Numbered from the stretch's first letter, positions 1 through 7,460 are shown. The stretch: 13,357 nt of DNA from JBBDWJ01 sp040902925 (GCA_040902925.1 JBBDWJ010000313.1:1-13357), one strand, 5' to 3'. A program made the numbers and translations. Notes: generated from the letters alone by a model not told the origin.

Positions 1-1
1 C

Positions 2-196
2 GTGCTACTGCTGCGCCAATTCGTCCTCTTCCACTGTCTCTATTTCGTCTTGCGGCTGCGTTGCCTGACGGGCTGGTACGGCTCGATGGATTTCGACATC
101 GCGAAGCTGGTCAGCGTGCTCAACCAGATCCGCTCGAGCGCCGGCAGGGCCCTGCAGACCAGCCAGACGCTAGCGTTGGAACCCACCGGTTATTGA
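2..196 (+). CDS. 3' end of an unidentified protein gene (partial)
   Basis: An open frame enters from the left edge and ends at a TGA at 194-196. Codon third positions are mostly G or C, as in the real genes of this window, which supports it as coding. About 64 residues are visible. The first part is hydrophobic and aromatic (LLLRQFVLFHCLYFVL), followed by a short amphipathic tail ending EPTGY. I do not recognise a family. The GTG at position 2 is unlikely to be the true start, because the frame is open to the edge and nothing upstream can be seen. It converges with the minus-strand lipoprotein gene. A chance open frame remains possible. Confidence 0.4.
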   Translation: MLLLRQFVLFHCLYFVLRLRCLTGWYGSMDFDIAKLVSVLNQIRSSAGRALQTSQTLALEPTGY

Positions 197-339
197 GCAA
201 CCTAGTGTCCTGATTCCGAAATTCCCTTACAGCAGCACAACGGACCACTCCCCCTTACGGATGCGTGAATCGCGCAGGGTCCGAGCCGTTAGCCGCGCGG
301 GTGGGGCATGCGCCTCGATGATGCAAAAACGCCCCGTTT
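197..339. other. convergent intergenic spacer
   Basis: This short spacer lies between the plus-strand partial gene and the 3' end of the minus-strand lipoprotein gene. I see no convincing gene in it. The only structure noted is a small terminator-like dyad next to the stop codon at 340-342. Confidence 0.5.
325..339 (-). terminator. weak intrinsic terminator-like dyad after the lipoprotein gene
   Basis: Read on the minus strand directly after the TAG stop, the sequence is AAACG-GGG-CGTTT followed by two more T. This is a 5-bp stem with a 3-base loop running into a run of five T. The stem is short and AT-rich at its base, so termination efficiency is doubtful. Confidence 0.3.
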
Positions 340-2139
340 CTATGGGACCTCCCAGGACTCCCCCTGTCCCTCAACTAGTTCGACCACACCTGAGGCCGGC
401 AGGTCTGCAAACCGCTCCCGCCGTCCTCCGGGCCAAACCACACCGATGCCCTCCACTTGCTCATTTTCGACCGCGAAAAAGACCGTGCTGTCGCTCGAGC
501 TGAGATAACTGCCATCGCGATGGGCCCGCCGCCATACGGGAGGTTTGCCTGCCCGCAACAGCGCCAGGCGCGCGCCGATCGCTTCCAGGTTGGCGCCCCT
601 TCCCCGCAGCCGCACCCGCAGACCCGGCCGCGCCGAGCCTATTTGATTCAGCAGCAGCCGGACAGGTCCGTTGTTGTTCGATACAACGATATCCACGTCG
701 CCGTCGTTGTCGATATCCCCGAAAGCGGCGCCGCGGCTGACCTCGGAGAGCTCCAGGGCCGGCCCGGCTGATGCGCTGGCATCGGTGTATCGCCCATCCT
801 CGCCGCCGCGCAGCAACAGATTTTTCTGGTGAAACGGGTAAGGCTCGCCGCGCAGACGCTCCATGATCGTCACGGCGCCATTGGCGATGAACAGATCGAG
901 CTTGCCGTCATTGTCGTAGTCGAGCCATTCCGAGCCGAAGCCGGTGTAGGGCATGCTGACGCTGCCGAGGCCGAAGCGGTCGGTCTCATCCCGAAAAATG
1001 CCGCGGCCATTGTTGACGTAAAGGGTGTTCGTCTCCTGGGCCAGGTGCGTCATGAACAGATCTTCGTCGCCGTCGCCGTCGAAATCGCCCGCCGTCACGC
1101 CCATGCCGGCTTCCGAGCGGCCGTCAGCGTCGTAGGCTGCGCCGGCCATCAACGCCGTGTCCTCGAACGTGCCGTCGCCCTTGTTTCGCCACAACTGATT
1201 GGCGGTGCCGTCGTTGGCCACGTAGAGATCAATCCAGCCGTCGTTGTCGAGGTCGGCGCAGACGACCCCCAGGCCGTTGCCGAACGCAGCCCCCAATCCC
1301 GCCGCGTTGGATACGTCCACGAATTTCCCGCCGCCCTCGTTGCGAAACAGCCGGTCGGGGGCCGGATGGTAGGTGGTGGGAGTGCAATAGTCCCGCCCGC
1401 CAGTAGGATCGAAGCAATGCTTGTTGTTCGCGATGGTGAAGTCGATGTAGTTGGCAAAGAACAGATCGAGATCGCCATCGCGGTCATAGTCGACAAAGGC
1501 GGCGCTAGCCGACCAGCGCGGATCGTCCACGCCGGCCTCGCGGGTCACGTCGCTAAAAGTGCCGTTGCCGTTGTTGCGATAGAGGACGTTGGGGCCGAAA
1601 TTCGTCACGTAAAGGTCGAGGTCGCCGTCGCCGTCGTAGTCGCCGACCGCCACTCCCATGCCGTATCCGATGTTGCCGACGCCGGCTTCCGCCGTCACGT
1701 CCCGAAAGGCGAGCTTGCCCTCGGGAATCAGTTCATTGCGGAACAACCGGTTGCCGGGCCAGTTGTGCCGCGGGGGCGGGAAGCGGGCCTGGCTCAGGTC
1801 TTTGGCGGGATCGAGCATTGTCCCTTGAAGAAGGTAGACATCCAGATCGCCGTCGCCGTCGTAATCAAAAAGCGCGACCCCCGCGCCCATCACCTCGGGC
1901 AGGAAGTACTCGCCTATCGAGCCGGTGAAATGTTGAAAATTGAGCCCGGCCGCGGCGGCCGCCTCGCGAAAGATCGCTCCTTCAGGGACCGCTTCCTTGG
2001 GACCCGTAGTGCTCGAACCGCAACCTGACGCGACAGCCAGCCACCCCCAACATAGGCAACACTTCCACAGGGGCAACGGCCTAGGGCGGCCTTTTCGTAA
2101 ACTCGACGGCGCGGGAGAGGGAGCGGGCTTGAAAGGCAT
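340..2139 (-). CDS. CRTAC1-type FG-GAP/VCBS repeat lipoprotein with C-terminal ASPIC/UnbV domain
   Basis: Predicted exported, surface-anchored beta-propeller protein of about 599 residues; its biochemical role is unknown. From the ATG at 2137-2139, a basic n-region and a hydrophobic stretch (WGWLAVASGC) end in a lipobox-like Cys40. Seven calcium-loop motifs of the DxDxDGxxD type follow, near residues 92, 167, 217, 296, 352, 407 and 475 (for example DYDGDGDLD, DLDNDGWID, DIDNDGDVD), each within an FG-GAP/VCBS blade. The last ~80 residues match the ASPIC/UnbV pattern (GIGVVWPGGRRERF). A GTG at 2203-2205 with a G-rich stretch upstream is an alternative start. It would put 48 residues before the hydrophobic segment, so I prefer the internal ATG, although that ATG has no clear Shine-Dalgarno. 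The family is abundant in Acidobacteriota and Planctomycetota. The gene is divergent from the polysaccharide operon, and a functional link is not shown. Confidence 0.88.
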   Translation of the reverse strand: MPFKPAPSPAPSSLRKGRPRPLPLWKCCLCWGWLAVASGCGSSTTGPKEAVPEGAIFREAAAAAGLNFQHFTGSIGEYFLPEVMGAGVALFDYDGDGDLDVYLLQGTMLDPAKDLSQARFPPPRHNWPGNRLFRNELIPEGKLAFRDVTAEAGVGNIGYGMGVAVGDYDGDGDLDLYVTNFGPNVLYRNNGNGTFSDVTREAGVDDPRWSASAAFVDYDRDGDLDLFFANYIDFTIANNKHCFDPTGGRDYCTPTTYHPAPDRLFRNEGGGKFVDVSNAAGLGAAFGNGLGVVCADLDNDGWIDLYVANDGTANQLWRNKGDGTFEDTALMAGAAYDADGRSEAGMGVTAGDFDGDGDEDLFMTHLAQETNTLYVNNGRGIFRDETDRFGLGSVSMPYTGFGSEWLDYDNDGKLDLFIANGAVTIMERLRGEPYPFHQKNLLLRGGEDGRYTDASASAGPALELSEVSRGAAFGDIDNDGDVDIVVSNNNGPVRLLLNQIGSARPGLRVRLRGRGANLEAIGARLALLRAGKPPVWRRAHRDGSYLSSSDSTVFFAVENEQVEGIGVVWPGGRRERFADLPASGVVELVEGQGESWEVP

Positions 2140-2374
2140 TCGATTGTTGAATTCGGCCAGAAAGTGGACCCGTCGAAAAACGCCGGCCTGCACAAAAGTT
2201 GGCACACCGGCGCCGCCCCCTCATTCTTGCCGAACCTCGTTTGGCCGTGCAAGGCGCCTGTTTTGAAGAACGGGAAGCATCAGCCCCTGACGGGCTTGCA
2301 CGTCCCGCGATCCTGAGAACTGGCGCTACCGCTTGGGCGTCCACGTTCACAGTCCACACCGCGGCTGGAGCGGT

Positions 2375-2407
2375 CGTTCGAACGGATCGTCCGTGGTGAG
2401 CCGGCTC
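2375..2407. repeat. pair of perfect 10-bp palindromes
   Basis: CGTTCGAACG at 2375-2384 and GAGCCGGCTC at 2398-2407 are both perfect palindromes with centres 23 bases apart. They sit between the two divergent genes, upstream of the AT-rich island. They could be operator-type sites, but GC-rich palindromes also arise by chance. Confidence 0.35.
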
Positions 2408-2491
2408 GCCGAGCGCCGGCCGGGCGAAACTCGTTCTTTCGTAATTCAGATTAAATACAACGCTTTAAATTAAAAAGCATACAGAGAATCG

Positions 2492-2521
2492 TTGACACTC
2501 CTTCTTCCTTCATGGTACATC
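2492..2521 (+). promoter_or_regulatory. possible sigma70-type promoter for the polysaccharide operon
   Basis: A perfect TTGACA at 2492-2497 lies at the end of the AT-rich island. An 18-base spacer leads to TACATC at 2516-2521, a poor -10 match (three of six positions). If used, the transcript would carry a leader of about 220 bases. Only the -35 element is convincing. Confidence 0.35.
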
Positions 2522-2602
2522 TCTTAGTGCGGCTTCCTAGAACGACAACGGCAAGGTACTGAATCTCGCTGCCTGCCGCAGAAGACCTTCCCAGGCGGAC
2601 CC

Positions 2603-2684
2603 ACACCGCGCGAAGGTGTCCGGGTTGTTACCCCCAAAAACGAAAAGGCGGATCTTTTACAGGGATTCGTGTGTCCTGAATCCC
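2603..2684 (+). promoter_or_regulatory. series of leader hairpins upstream of the NusG-like gene
   Basis: Three separate perfect stems can be drawn: ACACC/GGTGT (2603-2607 with 2615-2619), GGGT-TGTT-ACCC (2622-2633) and GGGATTC/GAATCCC (2662-2668 with 2678-2684, loop of 9). The last arm can instead pair downstream: 2676-2684 is complementary to 2693-2701 with one mismatch, so two mutually exclusive structures are possible. This resembles an attenuator layout but has not been folded computationally. Confidence 0.4.
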
Positions 2685-2701
2685 GAGCATCTGGGACTCA
2701 G

Positions 2702-2726
2702 AAAGCTGGAGCTTTGCCGTTTTTTT
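2702..2726 (+). terminator. terminator-like hairpin and T7 tract in the operon leader
   Basis: A small stem AAAGC-TGGA-GCTTT (2702-2715, with an adjacent base that could extend it) is followed by GCCG and then seven consecutive T (2720-2726). The tract ends 21 bases before the ATG of the NusG-like gene. The stem is short and separated from the T run by four bases, so it is at best a leaky terminator or pause site. Its position just before an antitermination-factor gene is suggestive. Confidence 0.35.
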
Positions 2727-2735
2727 CACTCCAAC

Positions 2736-2741
2736 GGAAGG
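2736..2741 (+). promoter_or_regulatory. ribosome binding site that fixes the NusG-like start
   Basis: GGAAGG lies six bases before the ATG at 2748. This favours that start over the upstream in-frame ATG at 2616, whose 44 extra residues do not resemble a NusG N-terminus. Confidence 0.6.
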
Positions 2742-2747
2742 CATGGA

Positions 2748-3272
2748 ATGACTCCCTGGTTTGCGCTACTGGTCAAGCCGCGGCACGAGAAAGCTGTAGC
2801 CGCCGCGTTGCGCACGAAGGGCTTCGAAGAGTTCCTTCCGTTGTGCGTCGTACGCCGCAAATGGTCGGACCGTCACAAAACATTGGAGGCGCCCTTGTTG
2901 GCGGGCTACACCTTCTGCCGCTTCGAACCCGGCGAAAGAGTTCGCGTTTTGCGCACGCCGGGCGTCCGCAAGATCGTGGGCTGGGGCGCCTCTCCGGTGC
3001 CGGTCGAAGAGGCCGAGATTCAGGCTCTACAAAAGGTCATCCAGGCGCGCGTGCCCGCGTCTCCTTGCCCTTACCTGCGAACCGGTCAGGAGATTTCTAT
3101 CGACCGCGGCCCGCTCACTGGCTTGAGCGGACTGCTGCTCGAAGCCAAGGGACACAGCCGCCTGATCGTGTCGGTCACTCTGTTGCAACGCTCTGTCTCG
3201 GTGGAGGTCGACCAGGACTGGATCAGCCCGACGGACTGGTCGAGCGCGCTGCGGGCAAAAGCGGCGGGCTAG
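2748..3272 (+). CDS. NusG-family specialised transcription antiterminator (RfaH/UpxY-like)
   Basis: The predicted protein has 174 residues, the usual size of NusG paralogues. It starts MTPWFALLVKPRHEKAVAAAL, a typical NGN-domain opening (W-x-A-L-x-V-x-P-x-x-E), and the NGN domain spans roughly residues 1-95. The C-terminal KOW part begins near residue 111 with LRTGQEISIDRGPLTGLSG, matching the conserved G-x-V-x-I-x-x-G-P-L-x-G-L pattern. Paralogues of this kind open polysaccharide operons in several phyla; they bind RNA polymerase near the promoter and suppress pausing or termination. It is the first gene of the operon and ends 21 bases before the Wzc-like gene. I saw no copy of the enterobacterial ops element, so any recruitment signal would differ. 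It is unlikely to be housekeeping NusG, given the sequence divergence and the context. Confidence 0.88.
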   Translation: MTPWFALLVKPRHEKAVAAALRTKGFEEFLPLCVVRRKWSDRHKTLEAPLLAGYTFCRFEPGERVRVLRTPGVRKIVGWGASPVPVEEAEIQALQKVIQARVPASPCPYLRTGQEISIDRGPLTGLSGLLLEAKGHSRLIVSVTLLQRSVSVEVDQDWISPTDWSSALRAKAAG

Positions 3273-3283
3273 GCTAGCCGAGC

Positions 3284-3289
3284 GGAGGG
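3284..3289 (+). promoter_or_regulatory. strong Shine-Dalgarno for the Wzc-like gene
   Basis: GGAGGG lies four bases before the ATG at 3294 and fixes that start. It sits in the 21-base gap after the NusG-like stop, so the two genes are probably co-transcribed. Confidence 0.6.
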
Positions 3290-3293
3290 AACG

Positions 3294-5690
3294 ATGCGCA
3301 TTCAAGGTGGCGAAGTGCCTCGAGAATTGCAGACACGGGAACAGCTCGACTTGCAGCGCGGCGGCGACGCCTTTGCTTGGCGCGGGGCCGTAGGCTATCC
3401 GCACGCGCCGGTGCAGCCACCCGCCCCCGCGGAAGGCGGCCTGCTCGAAATTTGGGAAGTGCTCTGGCGGAGAAAGCTTGTGATTCTGGCCTTCGCTGCC
3501 CTGGGAACCTTGTGCGGACTGCTGGCAGCCGGGTTGCAACCGGCGCTCTATCAGGCCAAAGCGCTTCTCGAGGTTCAGGATTTAAACAACAACTTCCTGG
3601 ACATGCAGCAAGTCGCCGCCACCACCAGCGGCGGGGCTGGGTCGCCGGCGCGTACCGAGTTGCAGACCCACGTCAAGATTCTCGGAAGCCGCGCAGTCAT
3701 CGACGCCGCCGTGGAGCGGCTGGCAAGCTCGACGGGTCAAGGAGCCTCGGACCTGGAACCGGGCGTCCCGCGCAGTGCTTTCCTCGGAATTCTGCATGGT
3801 GTGGCCGCATCACCCGAGGCCGCACGAGGAGATGCGATCCGGAGAGCGTCTGGCAGTCTGCAGGTCCGCTCCTCCGACGGCAGCCGCGTCCTCACGATCC
3901 AATGCGACTCGACCGACCCGCGCATTGCGGCCGGTTTCGTCAACGCGGTGGTTGACGAATTCATCAACCGGGATTTGCGCTCGCGTTGGGAATCGGCGCG
4001 GCAGACCAAGCAATGGTTGGATGGCCGGCTCTCCGAAGCACGTGAGAATCTCGAGCAGGCCGAAAATAGCCTGCGGGGTTACGTTCAACAACGCGGTCTA
4101 TTTTTTGCCCCCGAGCAGCATCGCCTGGAGGAGGCGAGGCTCGGGCAGTTCCAACAGGCGCTGGGGCGCGCGCAAGAAGATCGCGTCGCCCGGCAGTCGC
4201 GGCATGAACTCGCCGATACGCGCCGCCCGGAGTCGATCTCCGAAGTGCTCGACGACGGCGCTCTGCGGGAGTATCAATCCAAGCTGGTGGACTTGCGGCG
4301 GCAATATGCTGAGTTGTCATCCATCTATACGGATCAGCACCATCGGGTTAAGCAAGTGCTGGCGCAGATCCGGATTCTAGAACCGATCGTTGACCAGGAG
4401 CGGGGGGCTCGGATCAGCCGTATCCATAATGAGTTCGAGGCGGCTTTGCGGCGCGAAAAGCTGCTGGCGGACGGGTATCGGGAGCAAAAAGAGCTGGTGT
4501 TGCGGCAGGCCGACGTGGCCGTCGAATACAACCTACTCGATCGGGACGTCCAGACCGCCCGCCTGATTCACGAAACTCTCTTGCAGCGGGTCAAGGAAGC
4601 GGGTATCGCCTCCGCCATGACCGCCAGCCCCGCGCGAATTATCGATAGCGCCACAACGCCGGGGTCTCCCTACAAGCCCAACACTCCGCTTAGCGCCGCG
4701 ATGGGGCTGTTTTCGGGGACTTTTTTGGGCATGGTCCTGGTTTTTCTGCGGGATCAGGCCGATCATCGTTTGAGACAACCAGGCGAGGCGGCAGGTCACC
4801 TGGGGGCGCCCGAACTCGGCGTGATCTACAAATCGGCGCGGCTTGCCGGAGCGGGCCTGTATCGCGGCTCGAATCTGGTGCTGCGGATCGCCTGGCGCCA
4901 GGATCCAGCGGCCACGGCTATCGCTCCGAGGGAAACACGGCCCGGAATGCAATCGCGTATCGAGCTGGGCGTCTGGCAGCGAAAACATTCTCGCTGGGCG
5001 GAGTGTTTCCGCGCCACGCGAACTTCGGTCCTGTTTCACGGCAGCGATCACGGCGGGCTGAAAAGCCTTGTCGTCACCAGCCCGTGCCCTGGGGAGGGAA
5101 AATCGACCATCGCGTGCAACCTCGCGATCGCGATGGCCGAAACCGGGCGCCGTACGCTGCTCATCGACGCCGACCTCCGAAAGCCGCGGCTCCACGAGGT
5201 GTTCGGTTTTTCCGGCGGCTGCGGCCTCAGCGATCTGCTTCAAGCAGCGGAGCCGCTAACTCGGCTGCCGCTGCACAATTCCTTGCGCGAGACCGCGGTT
5301 CCCGGGTTGAGCCTGCTGCCGAGCGGCACTATGAACAGCGAAGGCCCGGCGTTACTTCACTCCGAGCGCACGGTTGAGCTGCTTCGCAATCTGGAATCCG
5401 AGTTCGACTTCGTGATTCTCGACACGCCGCCGCTGCTCCCCGTTTCCGACGGCCGGGTGCTGGCCCGCTTCGCCGGTGCGGTGGTGCTTGTGCTGCGGCT
5501 GCAGGAATCCAAGCGCGAGGAAGCGCAACTTGCGGCGGCTCAGCTTCAAATCGACGGCAGCCGCTTGCTAGGTGTCGTCTTGAACGCCTGGAAACCGCAT
5601 GCCGGCGCGCGCGGCTATTACGCCGGGAGCTACGACTATACGCCCACGCCTGTGGAAGCACCCAAGCGGGCCCTTGCCGCCAGCGCCTGA
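3294..5690 (+). CDS. Wzz/Wzc-type polysaccharide chain-length regulator fused to BY-family tyrosine kinase
   Basis: An inner-membrane protein of 798 residues that controls polymer length and export, with a cytoplasmic autokinase domain. After a ~55-residue N-tail, the first membrane segment is about residues 62-82 and the Wzz domain follows. A long, charged, probably coiled-coil periplasmic region runs to about 440. The proline-rich SPYKPNTP motif precedes the second membrane segment (~468-485). The kinase carries the EX2RX2R oligomerisation motif (E570, R573, R576), Walker A GEGKST (600-605, K603), Walker A' LLIDADLRKP (622-631) and Walker B VILDTPP (D710). The tail has clustered tyrosines (775, 776, 780, 782), the usual autophosphorylation sites. 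Fused architecture is normal for proteobacterial-type Wzc, unlike split Firmicutes pairs. The cognate phosphatase and outer-membrane channel are not in the window. Confidence 0.93.
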   Translation: MRIQGGEVPRELQTREQLDLQRGGDAFAWRGAVGYPHAPVQPPAPAEGGLLEIWEVLWRRKLVILAFAALGTLCGLLAAGLQPALYQAKALLEVQDLNNNFLDMQQVAATTSGGAGSPARTELQTHVKILGSRAVIDAAVERLASSTGQGASDLEPGVPRSAFLGILHGVAASPEAARGDAIRRASGSLQVRSSDGSRVLTIQCDSTDPRIAAGFVNAVVDEFINRDLRSRWESARQTKQWLDGRLSEARENLEQAENSLRGYVQQRGLFFAPEQHRLEEARLGQFQQALGRAQEDRVARQSRHELADTRRPESISEVLDDGALREYQSKLVDLRRQYAELSSIYTDQHHRVKQVLAQIRILEPIVDQERGARISRIHNEFEAALRREKLLADGYREQKELVLRQADVAVEYNLLDRDVQTARLIHETLLQRVKEAGIASAMTASPARIIDSATTPGSPYKPNTPLSAAMGLFSGTFLGMVLVFLRDQADHRLRQPGEAAGHLGAPELGVIYKSARLAGAGLYRGSNLVLRIAWRQDPAATAIAPRETRPGMQSRIELGVWQRKHSRWAECFRATRTSVLFHGSDHGGLKSLVVTSPCPGEGKSTIACNLAIAMAETGRRTLLIDADLRKPRLHEVFGFSGGCGLSDLLQAAEPLTRLPLHNSLRETAVPGLSLLPSGTMNSEGPALLHSERTVELLRNLESEFDFVILDTPPLLPVSDGRVLARFAGAVVLVLRLQESKREEAQLAAAQLQIDGSRLLGVVLNAWKPHAGARGYYAGSYDYTPTPVEAPKRALAASA

Positions 5691-5798
5691 GTTGTCCGCG
5701 ATGCACCGCATCAACCGTCCAACCTCGATGCATCGATGCCTTGATCGAGTGACCTAACAAGCACCGGCCGTCCAACGCAGCAACTCCACGGAGTTCGC
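5691..5798. repeat. intergenic spacer with clustered dyad symmetries
   Basis: The 108 bases between the Wzc-like and flippase genes contain GATGC-ACC-GCATC (5700-5712) and the 12-bp perfect palindrome TCGATGCATCGA (5725-5736). The latter overlaps GCATCGATGC (5730-5739). The nonamer CCGTCCAAC also occurs twice, at 5715-5723 and 5768-5776. There is no T-run after the stems, so this does not look like a classic terminator. An internal regulatory or RNA-processing site is possible. Confidence 0.35.
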
Positions 5799-7460
5799 AT
5801 GCACGCTTCTTGGAATCTGCATCGGGGAAGGACTCCGCGAAAATTTTCAGCCATGAACCCACTGGTCCCTGCAACACGAGATTCACGCCGCTCACGAACG
5901 CATAGCTATTTGCAAGGCGTGACGAGCGGTCTGCTGGCGAAGGTCTTGCCCGTGGCTATCGGCCTTTGGCTGACGCCCTTTGTTCTCAGCCGCGTGGGCC
6001 GCGAGGCTTTTGGACTCTACGCTCTGGCTTCGAGCGTCATTGCCTGGCTGGCGCTGCTCGACCTTGGTTTGACTCCCGGGCTCAAGGCGCATCTCGCCCG
6101 CAAATCGGCCGCCGCGGACCCGGCAACGACGAGCCGGCTGGTGAGCTCGACGTTCTTTGCGCAGCTTGGCATCGCGCTGCTTGTCTGCCTTGGCGGCGTC
6201 GCGGCCGCGAACGTGGTTCCTGGGATGCTTTCTGTTTCAAGCGCACTGGCGGGCGAAGCTGCTTTGCTCGTTATGTTGCTGGCGGCGGCGGTGGCGGTTT
6301 CGCTGGCGACCCAATCCTTCAACGCGGTGCTGGTGGCCCATCAGCACCTCCAGCGGGAAAATATTTCGCGGCTGGCGCTCGTCGCGGTCCGGGCAGTGGT
6401 CCTGGTCCTGCTGCTGCGGCGGGGACATTCTTTGACCGCCCTCGGAGTCGCCCACCTGGTTGCTGTTGCGCTGTCCTCGGCCCTCAATGTTTTCTGGGCG
6501 TTTCGCCTCATGCCGGGGCTGCGGGTCCGTCCTGCAGCGGCTTCGCGCGCGGACCTGAAGCCCATCGCCAGTTGCGGCGCCTGGTTCAGCGCCGGAGCGG
6601 CGGCCGGCCTGCTCATCAACGGGACCGACCGCATCGTGGCGGGAAAAATGATTTCGCTCGAAGCGGTGACCGTGTTAAGCGTGACCGCCGGCGCCTACAT
6701 TTTTGCCGAGGCCGCGCTCAGCCAGGTGATCAACAACGCCCGTCCGGCGCTGGGGCAGCTCTTTGGAGAAAATCGTCCCGCGGCCGTTCTGCGTACCTAT
6801 CGTCAATTGGTACTCGGCGGCGCGGGACTGGGCTTGGTCGCGGCGTCGAGCATCTGGGCGGCCAACAAAGCTTTCATCGAGGCCTGGGTCGGGCCCGCCT
6901 ACTACGGAGGACCTTTGCTCGATGCCTTGCTGGGCCTCAACTGCGTTTTAGCGCTCGCGATTTTGCCCAACCGCGCGGTCCTCGCCGCTCACCTCACCGT
7001 GCGGCCGCAGACTTTGGCGCGGCTCGCCGAGGGGGCGCTGAACCTCGCCCTCGCCGTCTGGCTCACGGCCAGATTCGGTCTGGCCGGCGTGGTTCTTTCT
7101 ACGTCGCTCGCGGCGTTGGGAACGTCGGTATGGTATTTGCCCCGGCTGACTTTGCGCGTGCTGGCGAGTGACTGGCGCTCGTTGCGAGACGTCTACGGCA
7201 GGATTGCGCTCTTTGCCGCGCTGTTGGCGCCCGTGGCCTGGATGGGCCGAGCCGCGGCGGATTCGCTCGCAGGATACCCGGGCGCCGCAGCGGGTGCGCT
7301 GTTCAGCGCTGCCGGCGGTGTTTTGTTATTGTGGGCAACGCTGCTCGACCCGTGGGTCAAGAGTCGTCTGACGCTTTGGGTGCGCTCCATGCTGTTTGAT
7401 GCGCCCCGAGCGGACGCACCCCGAGCGGATGGGCCCCTCGTTGGCGCGAACGCCGAGTAA
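5799..7460 (+). CDS. Wzx-type oligosaccharide flippase (MOP/PST superfamily)
   Basis: A highly hydrophobic 553-residue protein with about a dozen or more predicted membrane segments. Near residues 40-75 it shows the typical start of polysaccharide-transport flippases (LQGVTSGLLAKVLPVAIG, then LSRVGREAFGLYALASS), matching the family pattern of a Y/F-G-x-Y/L-A segment after helix 1. It would move lipid-linked repeat units from the cytoplasmic to the periplasmic face of the inner membrane. The ATG at 5799 has GGAG five bases upstream (5790-5793); the ATG at 5853 (Met19) is an alternative that would remove a basic, non-conserved leader. The C-terminus is a short polar tail with a duplicated DAPRA motif. 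Placement between the Wzc-like and Wzy-like genes supports the role. Substrate specificity cannot be read from sequence. Confidence 0.85.
   Translation: MHASWNLHRGRTPRKFSAMNPLVPATRDSRRSRTHSYLQGVTSGLLAKVLPVAIGLWLTPFVLSRVGREAFGLYALASSVIAWLALLDLGLTPGLKAHLARKSAAADPATTSRLVSSTFFAQLGIALLVCLGGVAAANVVPGMLSVSSALAGEAALLVMLLAAAVAVSLATQSFNAVLVAHQHLQRENISRLALVAVRAVVLVLLLRRGHSLTALGVAHLVAVALSSALNVFWAFRLMPGLRVRPAAASRADLKPIASCGAWFSAGAAAGLLINGTDRIVAGKMISLEAVTVLSVTAGAYIFAEAALSQVINNARPALGQLFGENRPAAVLRTYRQLVLGGAGLGLVAASSIWAANKAFIEAWVGPAYYGGPLLDALLGLNCVLALAILPNRAVLAAHLTVRPQTLARLAEGALNLALAVWLTARFGLAGVVLSTSLAALGTSVWYLPRLTLRVLASDWRSLRDVYGRIALFAALLAPVAWMGRAAADSLAGYPGAAAGALFSAAGGVLLLWATLLDPWVKSRLTLWVRSMLFDAPRADAPRADGPLVGANAE
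7401..7430 (+). repeat. 15-bp in-frame tandem duplication in the flippase tail
   Basis: Two adjacent 15-base units (7401-7415 and 7416-7430) differ at two positions and encode DAPRA-DAPRA-DG in the cytoplasmic C-terminal tail. A multiple of three keeps the frame. Such units can vary in copy number between strains. Confidence 0.5.

Larger units (their letters stand above)
2140..2747. other. divergent intergenic region and leader of the polysaccharide operon
   Basis: About 600 bases separate the lipoprotein gene from the NusG-like gene, and I see no credible gene in them. The part near the lipoprotein gene has two perfect 10-bp palindromes (2375-2384 and 2398-2407). An AT-rich island at about 2440-2490 stands out from the GC-rich surroundings and is the likeliest promoter zone for both directions. 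From about 2600 onward the plus strand contains several small inverted repeats and a T7 run before the NusG-like start codon. Confidence 0.6.

Noticed and set aside
829..2028. Plus-strand open frame of 399 codons antisense to the lipoprotein gene
   Set aside because: Its product is a low-complexity run of V, A and E that mirrors the repeated calcium-loop codons on the other strand. It has no recognisable domain, while the minus-strand frame has clear motifs.
4533..5243. Minus-strand open frame of 236 codons inside the Wzc-like gene
   Set aside because: It lies opposite the kinase part of the Wzc-like gene (just upstream of and across Walker A and A') and shows no domain. It is explained by high GC content suppressing stop codons.
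5966..7171. Plus-strand open frame of 401 codons within the flippase gene in another frame
   Set aside because: The product is Arg/Gly/Pro-rich without motifs, while the overlapping frame encodes a coherent multi-pass membrane protein.
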